Shown: in pieces, positions 9,271 to 18,494 of the stretch | How the letters are laid out: every line of letters begins with the position of its first letter | How positions within the stretch are numbered: position 1 is the stretch's first letter | From: Prosthecobacter dejongeii | Lineage (GTDB): Bacteria > Verrucomicrobiota > Verrucomicrobiia > Verrucomicrobiales > Verrucomicrobiaceae | NCBI RefSeq assembly: GCF_014203045.1 | Contig: NZ_JACHIF010000003.1 | Span: forward strand, 434,001-498,000 | Direction: 5' to 3' | Length of the DNA: 64,000 nucleotides | Translations under genes and position numbers: made by a program | The notes under the pieces: model-generated | Told to the model about the DNA's origin: nothing | What the model saw: the letters and a program-made list of their open reading frames with translations, nothing else | Database searches by the model: none

Positions 9271-9435
9271 AAACAGGTGTTCTGGATTCTGGGGTTAGTT
9301 TTGAAAAAGGACTGCGAGTGTGGCGCAGGCGCACCGGGTGGGTCAAGAGCGTAGCAGAGCTTTTGGGGGGGCGAACCGGATCGTTCATGGCTTCGGAGGT
9401 TGCTTCCAGGGACATTCAGCGGTTAGCCTAGCCCC

Positions 9436-9738
9436 ATGTCTGCTTCTCCATCACGCTCCAAGATCAAAGCACCGGCGGAAATCCGGCGTCTGGAGGATCT
9501 GCCCAATATCGGTCAAAAGCTAGCAGCAGACCTGCGCCTAGCAGGGGTGATGCAGCCGCTGGATCTTTTGAATCGTGAACCCCTGTCTTTGTTTCGGGAC
9601 TTGGCCCCCATCATGGGGCCGCGCCATGACCCTTGTGTGTTCTACACCTTGCTAGCAGTGAGGCATTTTTTACAGCATTCGGAAGCATTCTCTTGGTGGA
9701 AATTTACCGCCCAGGGAAAGGAAATTCTTAAGCGCTGA
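9436..9738 (+). CDS. Cdd1-like helix-hairpin-helix protein ('pathogenicity locus' family)
   Basis: A 100-residue cytosolic protein. RRLEDLPNIGQKLAADLRLAG is a helix-hairpin-helix motif (residues about 17-37). The later GPRHDPCVFYTLLAVRHFL segment and the C-terminal SWWKF match the Cdd1 family (PF11731), sometimes labelled mitomycin-resistance-like. HhH motifs usually bind DNA without sequence specificity, so a nucleic-acid role is likely, but no reaction is established. It stands alone, in its own orientation relative to the gene before it. Confidence 0.75.
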   Translation: MSASPSRSKIKAPAEIRRLEDLPNIGQKLAADLRLAGVMQPLDLLNREPLSLFRDLAPIMGPRHDPCVFYTLLAVRHFLQHSEAFSWWKFTAQGKEILKR

Positions 9739-9824
9739 AAGGCAAAATGCGAATCGCAGGGCTATGTGCATGAAATGAAGAAATCTTGAATAGAGGCCAC
9801 ATTGGGCGGGTCAAACCCACCGCT

Positions 9825-10187
9825 ATGAAAACCTCACTCATCTCCTCTGTGCGAGCATGGGGCACCGCAGCTCTTGCGGCCGTGTGTCTTTTTGCTTTTC
9901 CCATGAATTCAGAAGCCCGTGACCATCGTCACCACGGCCATCATTACAGCCGTGTCTATCGTGGGCATCACCATCATCACCACTACCAGCCGCGTTATCG
10001 TGGGCACCGCGTCATCCGCAATCCCTACTACAGCTATCCTCGCTCCTCGGGCTTTGTGATCTCGTTTGGAAACGGTTATGCAGGCCGTGGTTACTACTAT
10101 GGCCCACCCCGCCGCTCCTATTATTCTAGGCAGCCCGGTGTGGTGTTTTACAGCCGCCGTGGGCTAGTGCCTTCCAGGTATTGGTAA
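9825..10187 (+). CDS. Secreted His/Tyr/Arg-rich small protein, unknown function
   Basis: 120 residues starting at the ATG at 9825. A signal peptide ends near SEARD, and a His-rich stretch contains HHHHHH (about residues 50-60). A Tyr/Gly-rich C-terminus contains GNGYAGRGYYYGPP and ends VPSRYW. The same 40-residue core occurs in the next gene. The composition suggests metal binding or an extracellular matrix/cell-wall role, but no known enzyme motif is present. It is followed by its own terminator, so the two related genes are separately transcribed. I infer a tandem duplication. Confidence 0.75.
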   Translation: MKTSLISSVRAWGTAALAAVCLFAFPMNSEARDHRHHGHHYSRVYRGHHHHHHYQPRYRGHRVIRNPYYSYPRSSGFVISFGNGYAGRGYYYGPPRRSYYSRQPGVVFYSRRGLVPSRYW

Positions 10188-10200
10188 GCGGTGAATCATC

Positions 10201-10234
10201 AAGACCACCGGTCAAAAATCCGGTGGTCTTTTTG
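10201..10234 (+). terminator. Rho-independent terminator
   Basis: AAGACCACCGG pairs with CCGGTGGTCTT across a short loop and is followed by T residues. It separates the two related secreted-protein genes. Confidence 0.85.
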
Positions 10235-10337
10235 GTTAGGCTAAGTGAAAAACTCCATTCAATTCATCCCTCGATACAACCAAAAAAACTCAATCATTCG
10301 AATAAAATTTGAAGCCATTCGATCCAACTCAATGCTT

Positions 10338-10904
10338 ATGAAAACTCCCTTTTATAAATCGTCCCGGACTTTGGGCATTGCCGCCCTGGCTGCGATCAGT
10401 CTGCTGGCCATCTCTCCAGAGGCCTCAGCCAAAGACAAAGATGACCGCCGTGGTCCGGGTAAGAAACCGTCCAGCAGCTCTCGCTCGTGGTTTGGTGATC
10501 GCGGTCGCGGTCATGATCATCATGATCACCGCGACGATGACGACCGCCGCCGCTTTTTTGCTCATCCACGCACATCCTGGGCTATCACGTTGGGCAACGG
10601 TTATGCAGGCCGCGGTTACTATTACGGCCCACCAAACGCACCCTACTACTACCAGGGCACTGGCGTCTCTTATTACAGCAGCCGCGAGCGTGTACCCTAT
10701 GACTACTGGCGTGGAGCACGTCTGGCCGAGCTGAATGCGGCCGTGCAGTCAGAGCTTCGCCGTCGTGGTTACTACCGTGGTCCTGTGGATGGACGTCTTG
10801 GCCCTGCCTCGAAATCGGCCATCTCTCGTTATCAGTCCTCTCGTGGCCTGGCCGTGACTGGCAATGTCAACAATCAGACCTTGAGTGCGCTAGGTATCCG
10901 CTAA
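10338..10904 (+). CDS. Secreted protein with conserved YYYGPP core and peptidoglycan-binding domain
   Basis: 188 residues from the ATG at 10338 (another ATG two codons earlier). A signal peptide ends at PEASA. A charged His/Asp/Arg-rich linker follows, then the core GNGYAGRGYYYGPP ending VPYDYW that is shared with the preceding gene. The C-terminal 60 residues, including LRRRGYYRGPVDGRLGPASK and LAVTGNVNNQTLSALGI, form a PG_binding_1-type domain. This points to a cell-wall-associated role for the module. A GTG at 10245 would add 29 residues before the signal peptide and is unlikely. Confidence 0.8.
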   Translation: MKTPFYKSSRTLGIAALAAISLLAISPEASAKDKDDRRGPGKKPSSSSRSWFGDRGRGHDHHDHRDDDDRRRFFAHPRTSWAITLGNGYAGRGYYYGPPNAPYYYQGTGVSYYSSRERVPYDYWRGARLAELNAAVQSELRRRGYYRGPVDGRLGPASKSAISRYQSSRGLAVTGNVNNQTLSALGIR

Positions 10905-10936
10905 TAGGATCTCGAACTCATCATTAGATTCCATCA

Positions 10937-10966
10937 AAGCCGACGGTGTAAGCCGTCGGCTTTTTT
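10937..10966 (+). terminator. Rho-independent terminator
   Basis: AAGCCGACGG and CCGTCGGCTT form the stem with a TGTAAG-type loop, followed by T6. It lies between the secreted-protein gene and the convergent dxr gene and may serve both. Confidence 0.9.
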
Positions 10967-10982
10967 GTCTTTGATTCGGGGA

Positions 10983-12155
10983 TTATTTCAGGCCCGCTTC
11001 TTGGCGTGCCCATGCATCGGCCTCGATCAGTGTGGTGAGATCCGGATGCTGGATGACCTGATGTTTTTCCATCACCCGAGCCACTGTTTTCCAGATGTCT
11101 GGGAAGGTGGTGCGCTCAGTCAAAAAAGCCTCCACGGCCACCTCATTGGCCGCGTTTAAAACGGCAGGCAGGGTGCCCCCCACTTCCCCAGCATGCCTGG
11201 CCAGGTCCAGGGCAGGGAAGTCCTGGGTGCGTGGAGCTTCAAAGTGCAGGGAGGCCAGTTGCGCGAAATCCAGCGGGCGCAGGTTATTGGGCACCCGTTC
11301 AGGCCACGTGACGGCATATTGAATGGGGAAACACATGTCGCTGTGGCTTAGCTGCGCGATCACGCTGTTATCCACAAACTCCACCATGCTATGCACGATG
11401 CTCTGCGGGTGCACCACCACCTCGATCTGGCTCATGGGCACATCGAACAGCCAACGGGCTTCGATCATTTCTAACCCTTTGTTAAACAGCGTGGCGGAAT
11501 CGATCGTGATCTTCCGGCCCATGCTCCAAGTCGGGTGCTTCAGGGCCTGCGCCACCGTCACGTGTGGCAGTTGATCCGCTGGCAATTGGCGGAACGGGCC
11601 GCCACTGGCCGTGACTAAAAGACGCCGCACATCGCTGCCACGGTGGCCTTCCAGGCATTGGAAGATCGCGTTGTGTTCACTGTCCACGGGAAGGACATTC
11701 ACGCCCTTGCGCTTCGCAGCCGCCATCACCGCCTCCCCTGCCATGACCAGGATCTCTTTGCTCGCCACGGCGAGGTGTTTGCCTTCTTCAATTGCTGCCA
11801 GAGCGGGGGCTAGACCCGCCACGCCCACGATGGCCACCAGCACCATGTCAGCATCACTCGCCCGCACCAGATCCACCAGGCCCTGCGGGCCCACATGAAG
11901 AATCACATCCGAAGGTAAAAGCGCACGCGCCTTGGCCGCGGCAGCTTCATCGGTGAGCGCCACTTGCTTCACTCCCGTTTCCTTCACTTGCTGTACCAGG
12001 GCCTCCACACTGCGCGCCGCAGCCAGTCCCACCACCTGCATGCGATCAGGGATGTCTTGCGCGACTTTGAGAGCACTGGTGCCGATGGAGCCTGTGGAGC
12101 CCAGCAGCAGGACTTTGCGAGGAGACGAGGACGGGCGGTCAGTCAGAGAAGACAT
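10983..12155 (-). CDS. dxr: 1-deoxy-D-xylulose 5-phosphate reductoisomerase
   Basis: 390 residues, the usual length. This is the second enzyme of the MEP isoprenoid pathway, converting DXP to 2-C-methyl-D-erythritol 4-phosphate with NADPH and a divalent metal. Visible signatures are the N-terminal NADPH-binding LLGSTGSIGTSALK, the metal-site region VLPVDSEHNAIFQCL, and the SWSMGRKITIDSATLFNKGLE-type catalytic loop (here TWSMGRKITIDSA). It lies downstream of cdsA on the same strand with an 85-base gap, an arrangement shared with many bacteria (cdsA-dxr). The usual following rseP is absent here. Confidence 0.97.
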   Translation of the reverse strand: MSSLTDRPSSSPRKVLLLGSTGSIGTSALKVAQDIPDRMQVVGLAAARSVEALVQQVKETGVKQVALTDEAAAAKARALLPSDVILHVGPQGLVDLVRASDADMVLVAIVGVAGLAPALAAIEEGKHLAVASKEILVMAGEAVMAAAKRKGVNVLPVDSEHNAIFQCLEGHRGSDVRRLLVTASGGPFRQLPADQLPHVTVAQALKHPTWSMGRKITIDSATLFNKGLEMIEARWLFDVPMSQIEVVVHPQSIVHSMVEFVDNSVIAQLSHSDMCFPIQYAVTWPERVPNNLRPLDFAQLASLHFEAPRTQDFPALDLARHAGEVGGTLPAVLNAANEVAVEAFLTERTTFPDIWKTVARVMEKHQVIQHPDLTTLIEADAWARQEAGLK

Positions 12156-12240
12156 CAGAAAAAAGAAACACGTGGGTGGGAGTGGCTGCCGCAGGTTTTC
12201 TTCATTCCCCTAGAGGGTGGGCAGTGCCGACTTCAATAAT

Positions 12241-13140
12241 TTAAGCGGAGATGGCTTCCAGGTAGAAGTAAAACACCGGGGCCGTGAACAGCAAACTATC
12301 CGTTAGGTCCAGGATGCCGCCGATGCCAGGAAAGGCATGCCCAGAATCCTTGATGGACGTGCAGCGTTTGATCACAGACTCCGCTAGATCTCCCGTGATG
12401 CCGGCGGCACAAAGAATGGGGGCGAGGATGAGGCCATGCAGCCAGTTCAGCGGCTGAAGCTCCAGCGGCTTCCACCACAGCATGATGACCGCCGCGAGAA
12501 AGGATGTCACAAAAGCACCGACCAAACCTTCCCACGACTTCGCAGGGCTGATGTGGGGAATCATCTTGTGCTTCCCGAAGACTACCCCAAAAGCATAGGC
12601 CCCCATGTCACTAAACTTCGTCACCATGACGAGGTAGATCACCAGGAAAAGTCCGGTGGGGTTGTGGCCATCACCATTGAAGTACATGAGACGGGCGATG
12701 AAGCCGAAGAAGATCACCGTGTAAACCACGCCGAAGACCGTGGAAAAAATGCGCTGCAGAGTCACCGTGCCTTCGAGCTGGTGCCGATAGCACAGCAGAA
12801 AGGCCCCATGCACACTGGTCGTCAGAGCCGCCAACTCCAGCCACATGGGCGGGGCTTTTTTCTGCGTCATCACCCACCACGTCATCGTCGCCCAGTAGGC
12901 CAGGCAGATCGTCAGCCCCAGGATGTTAAAGGAGCGGGCCTGCGCATCAATGCGTAACAGGCGATAATACTCCACCGCACCCGCCACACCAAAGAAACCT
13001 GTGAGTGCGATGAGGAGCCAATTCTTTTCCCACTGTACCGCCGCCCAGATGATGGCCCACAAAATAAGTGTGCTAAACAGTCGGGACGCAAAAACACGGC
13101 GCTTGCTCGGTGGGGGGGCTGCGGCGGTGTCTAGGCTCAT
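12241..13140 (-). CDS. cdsA: Phosphatidate cytidylyltransferase
   Basis: 299 residues with about eight membrane helices. It makes CDP-diacylglycerol from phosphatidate and CTP for phospholipid synthesis. The family core is visible: SDMGAYAFGVVFGKHK, SPAKSWEGLVGAF, and the C-terminal signature SVIKRCTSIKDSG followed by PGIGGILDLTDS. The signature departs from the usual PGHGGxxDRxD: the His is Ile and the Arg is Leu. The key Lys-Asp pair and both Asp residues remain, so activity is likely kept. The gene is upstream of dxr on the same strand. Confidence 0.93.
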   Translation of the reverse strand: MSLDTAAAPPPSKRRVFASRLFSTLILWAIIWAAVQWEKNWLLIALTGFFGVAGAVEYYRLLRIDAQARSFNILGLTICLAYWATMTWWVMTQKKAPPMWLELAALTTSVHGAFLLCYRHQLEGTVTLQRIFSTVFGVVYTVIFFGFIARLMYFNGDGHNPTGLFLVIYLVMVTKFSDMGAYAFGVVFGKHKMIPHISPAKSWEGLVGAFVTSFLAAVIMLWWKPLELQPLNWLHGLILAPILCAAGITGDLAESVIKRCTSIKDSGHAFPGIGGILDLTDSLLFTAPVFYFYLEAISA

Positions 13141-13273
13141 GCGATAAATTCAAGAGGCGAGGAAAGTGCGCAATAAAGAGCAGTTGCCCGGGAAACTGCA
13201 ATCAGCATTCGACGAGGACTTTCACCATGAGAAGAACCTTGGCGGAAAAGCGTAACTTTAACATGAGTTTTGA

Positions 13274-13744
<471 letters not shown>

Positions 13745-13773
13745 TCTTTCGTTCCCAAATTCTTTCTTTGCAG

Positions 13774-13806
13774 ACCCGCTCCTTCACTGGTGCGGGTTTT
13801 GCTTTT
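13774..13806 (+). terminator. Terminator after glnB
   Basis: ACCCGC (13774-13779) and GCGGGT (13792-13797) form the stem and are followed by a T-rich run (TTTTGCTTTTT). Confidence 0.7.
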
Positions 13807-14051
13807 TCTGGAGGCCATCTAGCAGACCTCATGGCGTGACATCATCGTCACGGATAAGTTCTTCACAGAATTACAATTCATTGTGAATAAATGGCTTGTT
13901 GCCTGCTTTACAATCTGGCAGCCTGTAAACGCCCGTGATTCAAATTCAAAAATCACACTGTGGACTGACAGACCTGGCATCCCAAATGCGCCAGGTGAAA
14001 AGACTAACCCCACCCGGCAAGTCCACGCCTAACCAATAACCCAACTACCTC
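13807..14051. other. Intergenic stretch between glnB terminator and the PhoH-type gene
   Basis: About 245 bases, more AT-rich than the flanking genes, presumably holding the promoter of the PhoH-type gene. I see no RNA gene, convincing repeat, or small ORF with a ribosome site. Confidence 0.5.
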
Positions 14052-15608
14052 ATGGACCGCGACGACCATCCTGCCAACGTAGCCCCAACCTTCATTGATA
14101 ACGTCAATCTTGGCTCCAGTCAGCACGTCCTTCGATCTCCCTCTCCACGCAAACGCAAATCAGCGGCCAGTCACCGCCACTCAGCCAGTCCTGTCGGCAC
14201 CAAGACCTTCATTCTGGACACCAATGTCCTCCTTCATGACCCTGCCTGTATCCACCGCTTTGCTGAGCATCACGTCTGCATTCCCGTGGATGTCCTCAGT
14301 GAGCTAGACCGCTTTAAAAATGAAATGACGGAGCGGGGGGCCAATGCGCGCGAGGTGCACCGGGCATTAATGAAGACCTTTTCCGCGCCCGATGCCTCCG
14401 TCACCGATGGGGTTAAAACAGCAGGCGGAGGAAACATCCGCGTCCTCATTTATGATCCAGAAGCGGCCAAGCAAGTGGCCAGCGTGCGCGAGTTTGAGCG
14501 CATCTTTCCAAACATTGACAAGGTGGATCACCGCATCCTGGCCTGCGCCCTATGGTTGCGCGAGCAGATCAGCCCACCCGTCATCTTGGTGAGCAAGGAT
14601 CTAAACATGCAGCTCAAAGCCCGCGCGGTCGGCATCGAGTGCGAAGACTACCTGCATGACAAGGTGGAACCCCGAGAGGTCTCCAATTTTGAAATCGCGC
14701 GCCTAGAGGTCAGTGCCCATGAAATCCAGCGTTTCGCCAGCAGTGGCAAACTTTCCATTTCGGCCAATCGGTTAGGCGATGCGGTGGTCAACGATTACGT
14801 CCTGCTCATGGCCGGGGAGAAAACCTCCATGCCCGCGAAGTTAAATGCCCACGGCGATCTCGTGCGGCTGCTCCACACGCCTGAATCCATCAAGGTGGGG
14901 CAAGGCCGCAATGTGAAGCCCATGAATCTGGGCCAAGCCTGTCTGCTGGATGCGCTGCTGGATCCAGAAATCAGCCTCGTGACCTGCTACGGCCAGGCGG
15001 GCACGGGTAAAACGCTGCTCGCCGTGGCGGCCGGTCTTTCGCAGGTCTTTGGCCGCACCTACAATGGTCTCACCGTCAGCCGCCCTATCGTGGCCATGGG
15101 GCAGACCGTGGGTTTCTTACCCGGATCACTCCAGGAAAAAATGCGCCCCTGGCTGCAGCCCGTTTATGATGCGCTGGATCTGTTGATGCGCCCGGTGGAT
15201 AGCAATCAAGGACCCCAGCGGAAAAAGAATCGCTTCCTCCCCGACCGCACTCCTGCCCAGCCAGAAGGGGCCGCGCCCTATGATGGTCTCATCCAGCAGG
15301 GGGTCATCGAGATCGAAGCTCTCTGCTACATCCGTGGCCGCAGCATTCCAGATCGTTTCTTCATCTTGGATGAAGCACAGCAACTCACCCCTTTAGAGGC
15401 CAAAACCGTCGTGACTCGCATGTCCCGTGGTTCCAAACTCGTCCTCGTGGGAGATCCCGCGCAGATTGACAATCCGTACGTGGATAGCCGCTCAAACGGC
15501 CTCGTTTACACTCGCCAGCGCATGCGTGGGCAGTCTTTTGCCGCCCATGTTCCGTTGGCGAAGGGCGAGCGCAGCCCGCTGGCGGAGGCTGGGGCCCGGC
15601 TGCTCTGA
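14052..15608 (+). CDS. PIN domain - PhoH-like ATPase
   Basis: 518 residues with two domains. Residues about 50-190 form a PIN nuclease domain (FILDTNVLLHDP, ELDRFKNEMTERG, DHRILACAL, VILVSKDLNMQLKA) with the acidic residues expected of a PIN active site. Residues about 290-515 form a PhoH P-loop ATPase with GQAGTGKT near residue 314, a Walker-B-type FFILDEAQQL, and GDPAQIDNPYVD. This is the PhoH2/YlaK architecture, thought to unwind and cleave RNA. It has a basic, Ser-rich N-terminal extension of about 45 residues. It is monocistronic, with its own leader region. Confidence 0.93.
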   Translation: MDRDDHPANVAPTFIDNVNLGSSQHVLRSPSPRKRKSAASHRHSASPVGTKTFILDTNVLLHDPACIHRFAEHHVCIPVDVLSELDRFKNEMTERGANAREVHRALMKTFSAPDASVTDGVKTAGGGNIRVLIYDPEAAKQVASVREFERIFPNIDKVDHRILACALWLREQISPPVILVSKDLNMQLKARAVGIECEDYLHDKVEPREVSNFEIARLEVSAHEIQRFASSGKLSISANRLGDAVVNDYVLLMAGEKTSMPAKLNAHGDLVRLLHTPESIKVGQGRNVKPMNLGQACLLDALLDPEISLVTCYGQAGTGKTLLAVAAGLSQVFGRTYNGLTVSRPIVAMGQTVGFLPGSLQEKMRPWLQPVYDALDLLMRPVDSNQGPQRKKNRFLPDRTPAQPEGAAPYDGLIQQGVIEIEALCYIRGRSIPDRFFILDEAQQLTPLEAKTVVTRMSRGSKLVLVGDPAQIDNPYVDSRSNGLVYTRQRMRGQSFAAHVPLAKGERSPLAEAGARLL

Positions 15609-15733
15609 AACGAAAAAACAGCGTTCTAGAAAAAATAGCTGAAACTGTGTGAGAGCCCCCGCGTTTAATGGCGCGGATGGGTCAGTTGATCTCAACCCCC
15701 TCTGCTAAAACCAAACAGAACTAAAGAACAATC

Positions 15734-16027
15734 ATGAAAGCGATCACCACGATCCTCTCCGTACTGGCCCTTGCTAGCTTCACTCTGAACGCCGCTGAAG
15801 GCGACGCTCCGAAGAAAGCCAAAATGGACCCTGAAAAGGCCTTCGCCAAGCTGGACGCAAACAGCGACGGCTCCATCACCAAAGAAGAGTGGGCCGCTTC
15901 CCCACAGGCCAAAAAAGACGCCGCCAAGGCCGAAAAAGCCTTCACTGGCAAGGACAAGGACAAAGATGGCAAACTGAGCAAGGAAGAGTTCACCGCAGCT
16001 CCAAAGAAAAAGAAGAAGGACGCATGA
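15734..16027 (+). CDS. Small secreted EF-hand protein
   Basis: 97 residues: a signal peptide (about 1-20, cleavage near LNAAEG) and two canonical EF-hand calcium loops, DANSDGSITKEE (residues 41-52) and DKDKDGKLSKEE (74-85). The C-terminus is Lys-rich. It is likely an exported calcium-binding or calcium-stabilised protein; such small EF-hand proteins are common in Verrucomicrobiota and Planctomycetota. Its partner is unknown. A terminator follows. Confidence 0.85.
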   Translation: MKAITTILSVLALASFTLNAAEGDAPKKAKMDPEKAFAKLDANSDGSITKEEWAASPQAKKDAAKAEKAFTGKDKDKDGKLSKEEFTAAPKKKKKDA

Positions 16028-16070
16028 TCCTTTGAAAGCGACGCCCCAACCCGCCGCTTTCATTTCCCAG

Positions 16071-16100
16071 CCGCACCCACTCACCTGGGTGCGGTTTTTT
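16071..16100 (+). terminator. Rho-independent terminator after the EF-hand gene
   Basis: CCGCACCCA (16071-16079) pairs with TGGGTGCGG (16086-16094), loop CTCACC, followed by T6. Confidence 0.9.
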
Positions 16101-16151
16101 GTTTTCAGGCCGGTGAAAGCCAGAGCCTGATGCCGACGAAATAGCTTTCTG

Positions 16152-18479
16152 ATGATGCGCGTGCCCCTCCTCGTTTTTCTGGCCCTGGAAGCTCCCCTTT
16201 CCGGGGCGGTGGATTACATGGCCCAGATCAAGCCGCTGCTGCAGACGCATTGCGTGAAATGCCACGGTGCCACCACTCAAAAAGCGAAGCTACGCCTAGA
16301 TACCGCTGCCGCTGCCCTTCAAGGGGGAGGGCGAGGGGCCGCCGTGCTGCCAGGAAAAGCCCAAGAAAGTCTGCTGTATCAAGTCATCGCGGGCACCCAT
16401 GGCGAAATCGCTCAGATGCCTTACAAGCGCGGTCCTCTGGATACCCCTCAGATCGCGCTCATCCAGCAGTGGATCGCCGAAGGTGCCCAGGCTCCCGCCA
16501 ATGAGCCGCTCAGCGATGACCGGCATTGGGCCTACATCGCCCCAAAGAAAGCGGGGATCCCAGCAGCAGCACAGAAGCTGAATCCGGTGGATCATTTTAT
16601 CCAGGCACGCTTGACTCAGGAAGGCCTGTCTTTGGCCCCACCTGCGGTGATGGAGACCCAGCTCCGCCGTTTGTATTTGGATCTCACCGGCCTTCCCCCA
16701 TCCCCGGCCCAGGTGACAGCATTTGTGCAGGCTGCACAGACGTCTCCAAAAGCTTATGAAAAGGAAGTCAGCCAATTGCTCGAAAGCCCGCACTACGGGG
16801 AGCGCTGGGGCCGCTGGTGGCTGGACCAAGCCCGGTATGCGGACAGCCACGGCTACAGCATAGATGCCCCGCGCAGCATCTGGCCCTACCGCGACTGGGT
16901 GATCCAGGCGCTGAATGCCGACATGCCGTTTGATCGTTTCAGCATCGAACAACTCGCCGGCGATATGTTGCCCCAGCCCACCCTGGCCCAGCTCGTGGCC
17001 ACGGGTTTTCATCGCAATACCCAGATCAACCAAGAGGGCGGCATTGATAAGGAGCAATTCCGCATCGAGTCCGTCTTTGATCGTGTGGCCACCACCGGCA
17101 CTGTTTGGTTAGGCCTCACCATCGGCTGCGCCCAGTGCCATGATCATAAGTTCGATGCCATCAGCCATGAGGAATACTTCCAGTTCTTCGCCTTCCTCAA
17201 TAACCAGGACGAACCCACTCTCAACCTGCCAGACCCGCATCTGGATAAAGCCGCACTTCAGGCCGAACAAAAAGCGCTTCAAGAAAAGATCACCGCCTAC
17301 ATCGCTCGTCATCAAAAAGACTTCACGCAGTGGGAGGCAGAGCTTTCTCCAGCTAGCCGTGCACAACTGCCCAAAGATCGGCAAGCCGCGCTGAAGCGGC
17401 CCGCCGCTCAGCGTAGCCTCACGCAGCAGCGGCTGCTCTTCGCCAGTGGTCCGGGGGTGGCAGACCAGGAGTTTCGTGCTTTCAATGAGCGCTACATGGA
17501 GATCACCGGCCTGCTGGAGCGAGGCCTGACCACCTTGGTCATGAAGGAGCTGCCTCAGCCACGCAAAACCACGCTTTTTATCAAAGGCGATTTTACCCGC
17601 CCGGCTGCTGAGCAAAAGCCCGCTGTGCCCGCCGTTTTGCATGATCTGACGGTGGCCAACCCCACCCGGTTAGACCTAGCCAAATGGCTGGTCAGTCGGG
17701 ACAATCCCCTCACCGCGCGGGTCATCGTGAATCGCCTCTGGCAGCAGTACTTTGGCCGGGGTTTGGTGGACACTGAAAATGACTTTGGCACCATGGGCAG
17801 CCTGCCTACCCATCCTGAATTGCTGGATTGGCTCGCTGTGGAATTCATGGAAAACGGCTGGAGCCTCAAGCACATGCACCGCCTCATCGTCACCAGTCAG
17901 ACGTATCGGCAGAGCAGCGTGGCCTCTCAGAATCCGCAGGCCGTCACGCGAGATCCTAACAATATGTGGCTCGGGCGTCAGAACCGCTTGCGCCTGGATG
18001 CCGAGATCGTGCGCGATGTCTGCCTTACCTCCAGTGGCCTGCTGGTGCCGAAGCTGGGTGGCCCGCCTGTTTACCCACCTATTCCAGAGGGCGTGCTCAG
18101 CCTCGGTCAGGTGAAAAGAAGCTGGCCTTTGAGCAAAGGTGCAGACCGTTATCGTCGTGGCCTCTACACCTTCATCTTTCGCGCCACACCTCCTCCAGGG
18201 CTGAGTGTTTTTGATGCGCCAGATGGCTTCAGTACTTGCACGCGCCGTCTGCGTAGCAACACCCCCCTTCAGGCCCTGACCCTGCTCAACGACACCGCTT
18301 TTGTGGAGTTCGCCCAGGCGTTGGAAAAGATCGTCAAGAAAGACGGGTTGGAGGCGGCGTTTCAGCGCTGCACCGCCCGTCTGCCCACGGCAGAAGAGCG
18401 TGCCACTCTCAGCCTACTGAGCCCCCAAGAAATCTCTCGTGTGCTCCTTAATCTGGATGAAACCATCACGCGGGAGTAG
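16152..18479 (+). CDS. Exported cytochrome c-like / DUF1549 / DUF1553 protein
   Basis: 775 residues. A signal peptide is followed by a planctomycete-type cytochrome C domain (PSCyt1) with the haem motif CVKCH (residues 34-38). DUF1549 comes next (RLYLDLTGLPPSP, then a CAQCHDHKFD haem-like CxxCH), and DUF1553 is C-terminal (TARVIVNRLWQQYFGRGLV, MHRLIVTSQTYRQSS). These proteins are a hallmark of the Planctomycetota-Verrucomicrobiota group. They are thought to act in extracytoplasmic oxidation tied to polysaccharide use; the reaction is unproven. They usually sit in an operon with a DUF1501 gene, but here no such partner is adjacent. At 775 residues the protein is slightly short. Confidence 0.92.
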   Translation: MMRVPLLVFLALEAPLSGAVDYMAQIKPLLQTHCVKCHGATTQKAKLRLDTAAAALQGGGRGAAVLPGKAQESLLYQVIAGTHGEIAQMPYKRGPLDTPQIALIQQWIAEGAQAPANEPLSDDRHWAYIAPKKAGIPAAAQKLNPVDHFIQARLTQEGLSLAPPAVMETQLRRLYLDLTGLPPSPAQVTAFVQAAQTSPKAYEKEVSQLLESPHYGERWGRWWLDQARYADSHGYSIDAPRSIWPYRDWVIQALNADMPFDRFSIEQLAGDMLPQPTLAQLVATGFHRNTQINQEGGIDKEQFRIESVFDRVATTGTVWLGLTIGCAQCHDHKFDAISHEEYFQFFAFLNNQDEPTLNLPDPHLDKAALQAEQKALQEKITAYIARHQKDFTQWEAELSPASRAQLPKDRQAALKRPAAQRSLTQQRLLFASGPGVADQEFRAFNERYMEITGLLERGLTTLVMKELPQPRKTTLFIKGDFTRPAAEQKPAVPAVLHDLTVANPTRLDLAKWLVSRDNPLTARVIVNRLWQQYFGRGLVDTENDFGTMGSLPTHPELLDWLAVEFMENGWSLKHMHRLIVTSQTYRQSSVASQNPQAVTRDPNNMWLGRQNRLRLDAEIVRDVCLTSSGLLVPKLGGPPVYPPIPEGVLSLGQVKRSWPLSKGADRYRRGLYTFIFRATPPPGLSVFDAPDGFSTCTRRLRSNTPLQALTLLNDTAFVEFAQALEKIVKKDGLEAAFQRCTARLPTAEERATLSLLSPQEISRVLLNLDETITRE

Positions 18480-18494
18480 CCGCGCCAGGGGGTA

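Noticed and set aside
13819..14013. Small minus-strand frame in the glnB-PhoH gap
   Set aside because: No ribosome site, no recognised domain, and it sits in the likely promoter region of the next gene.
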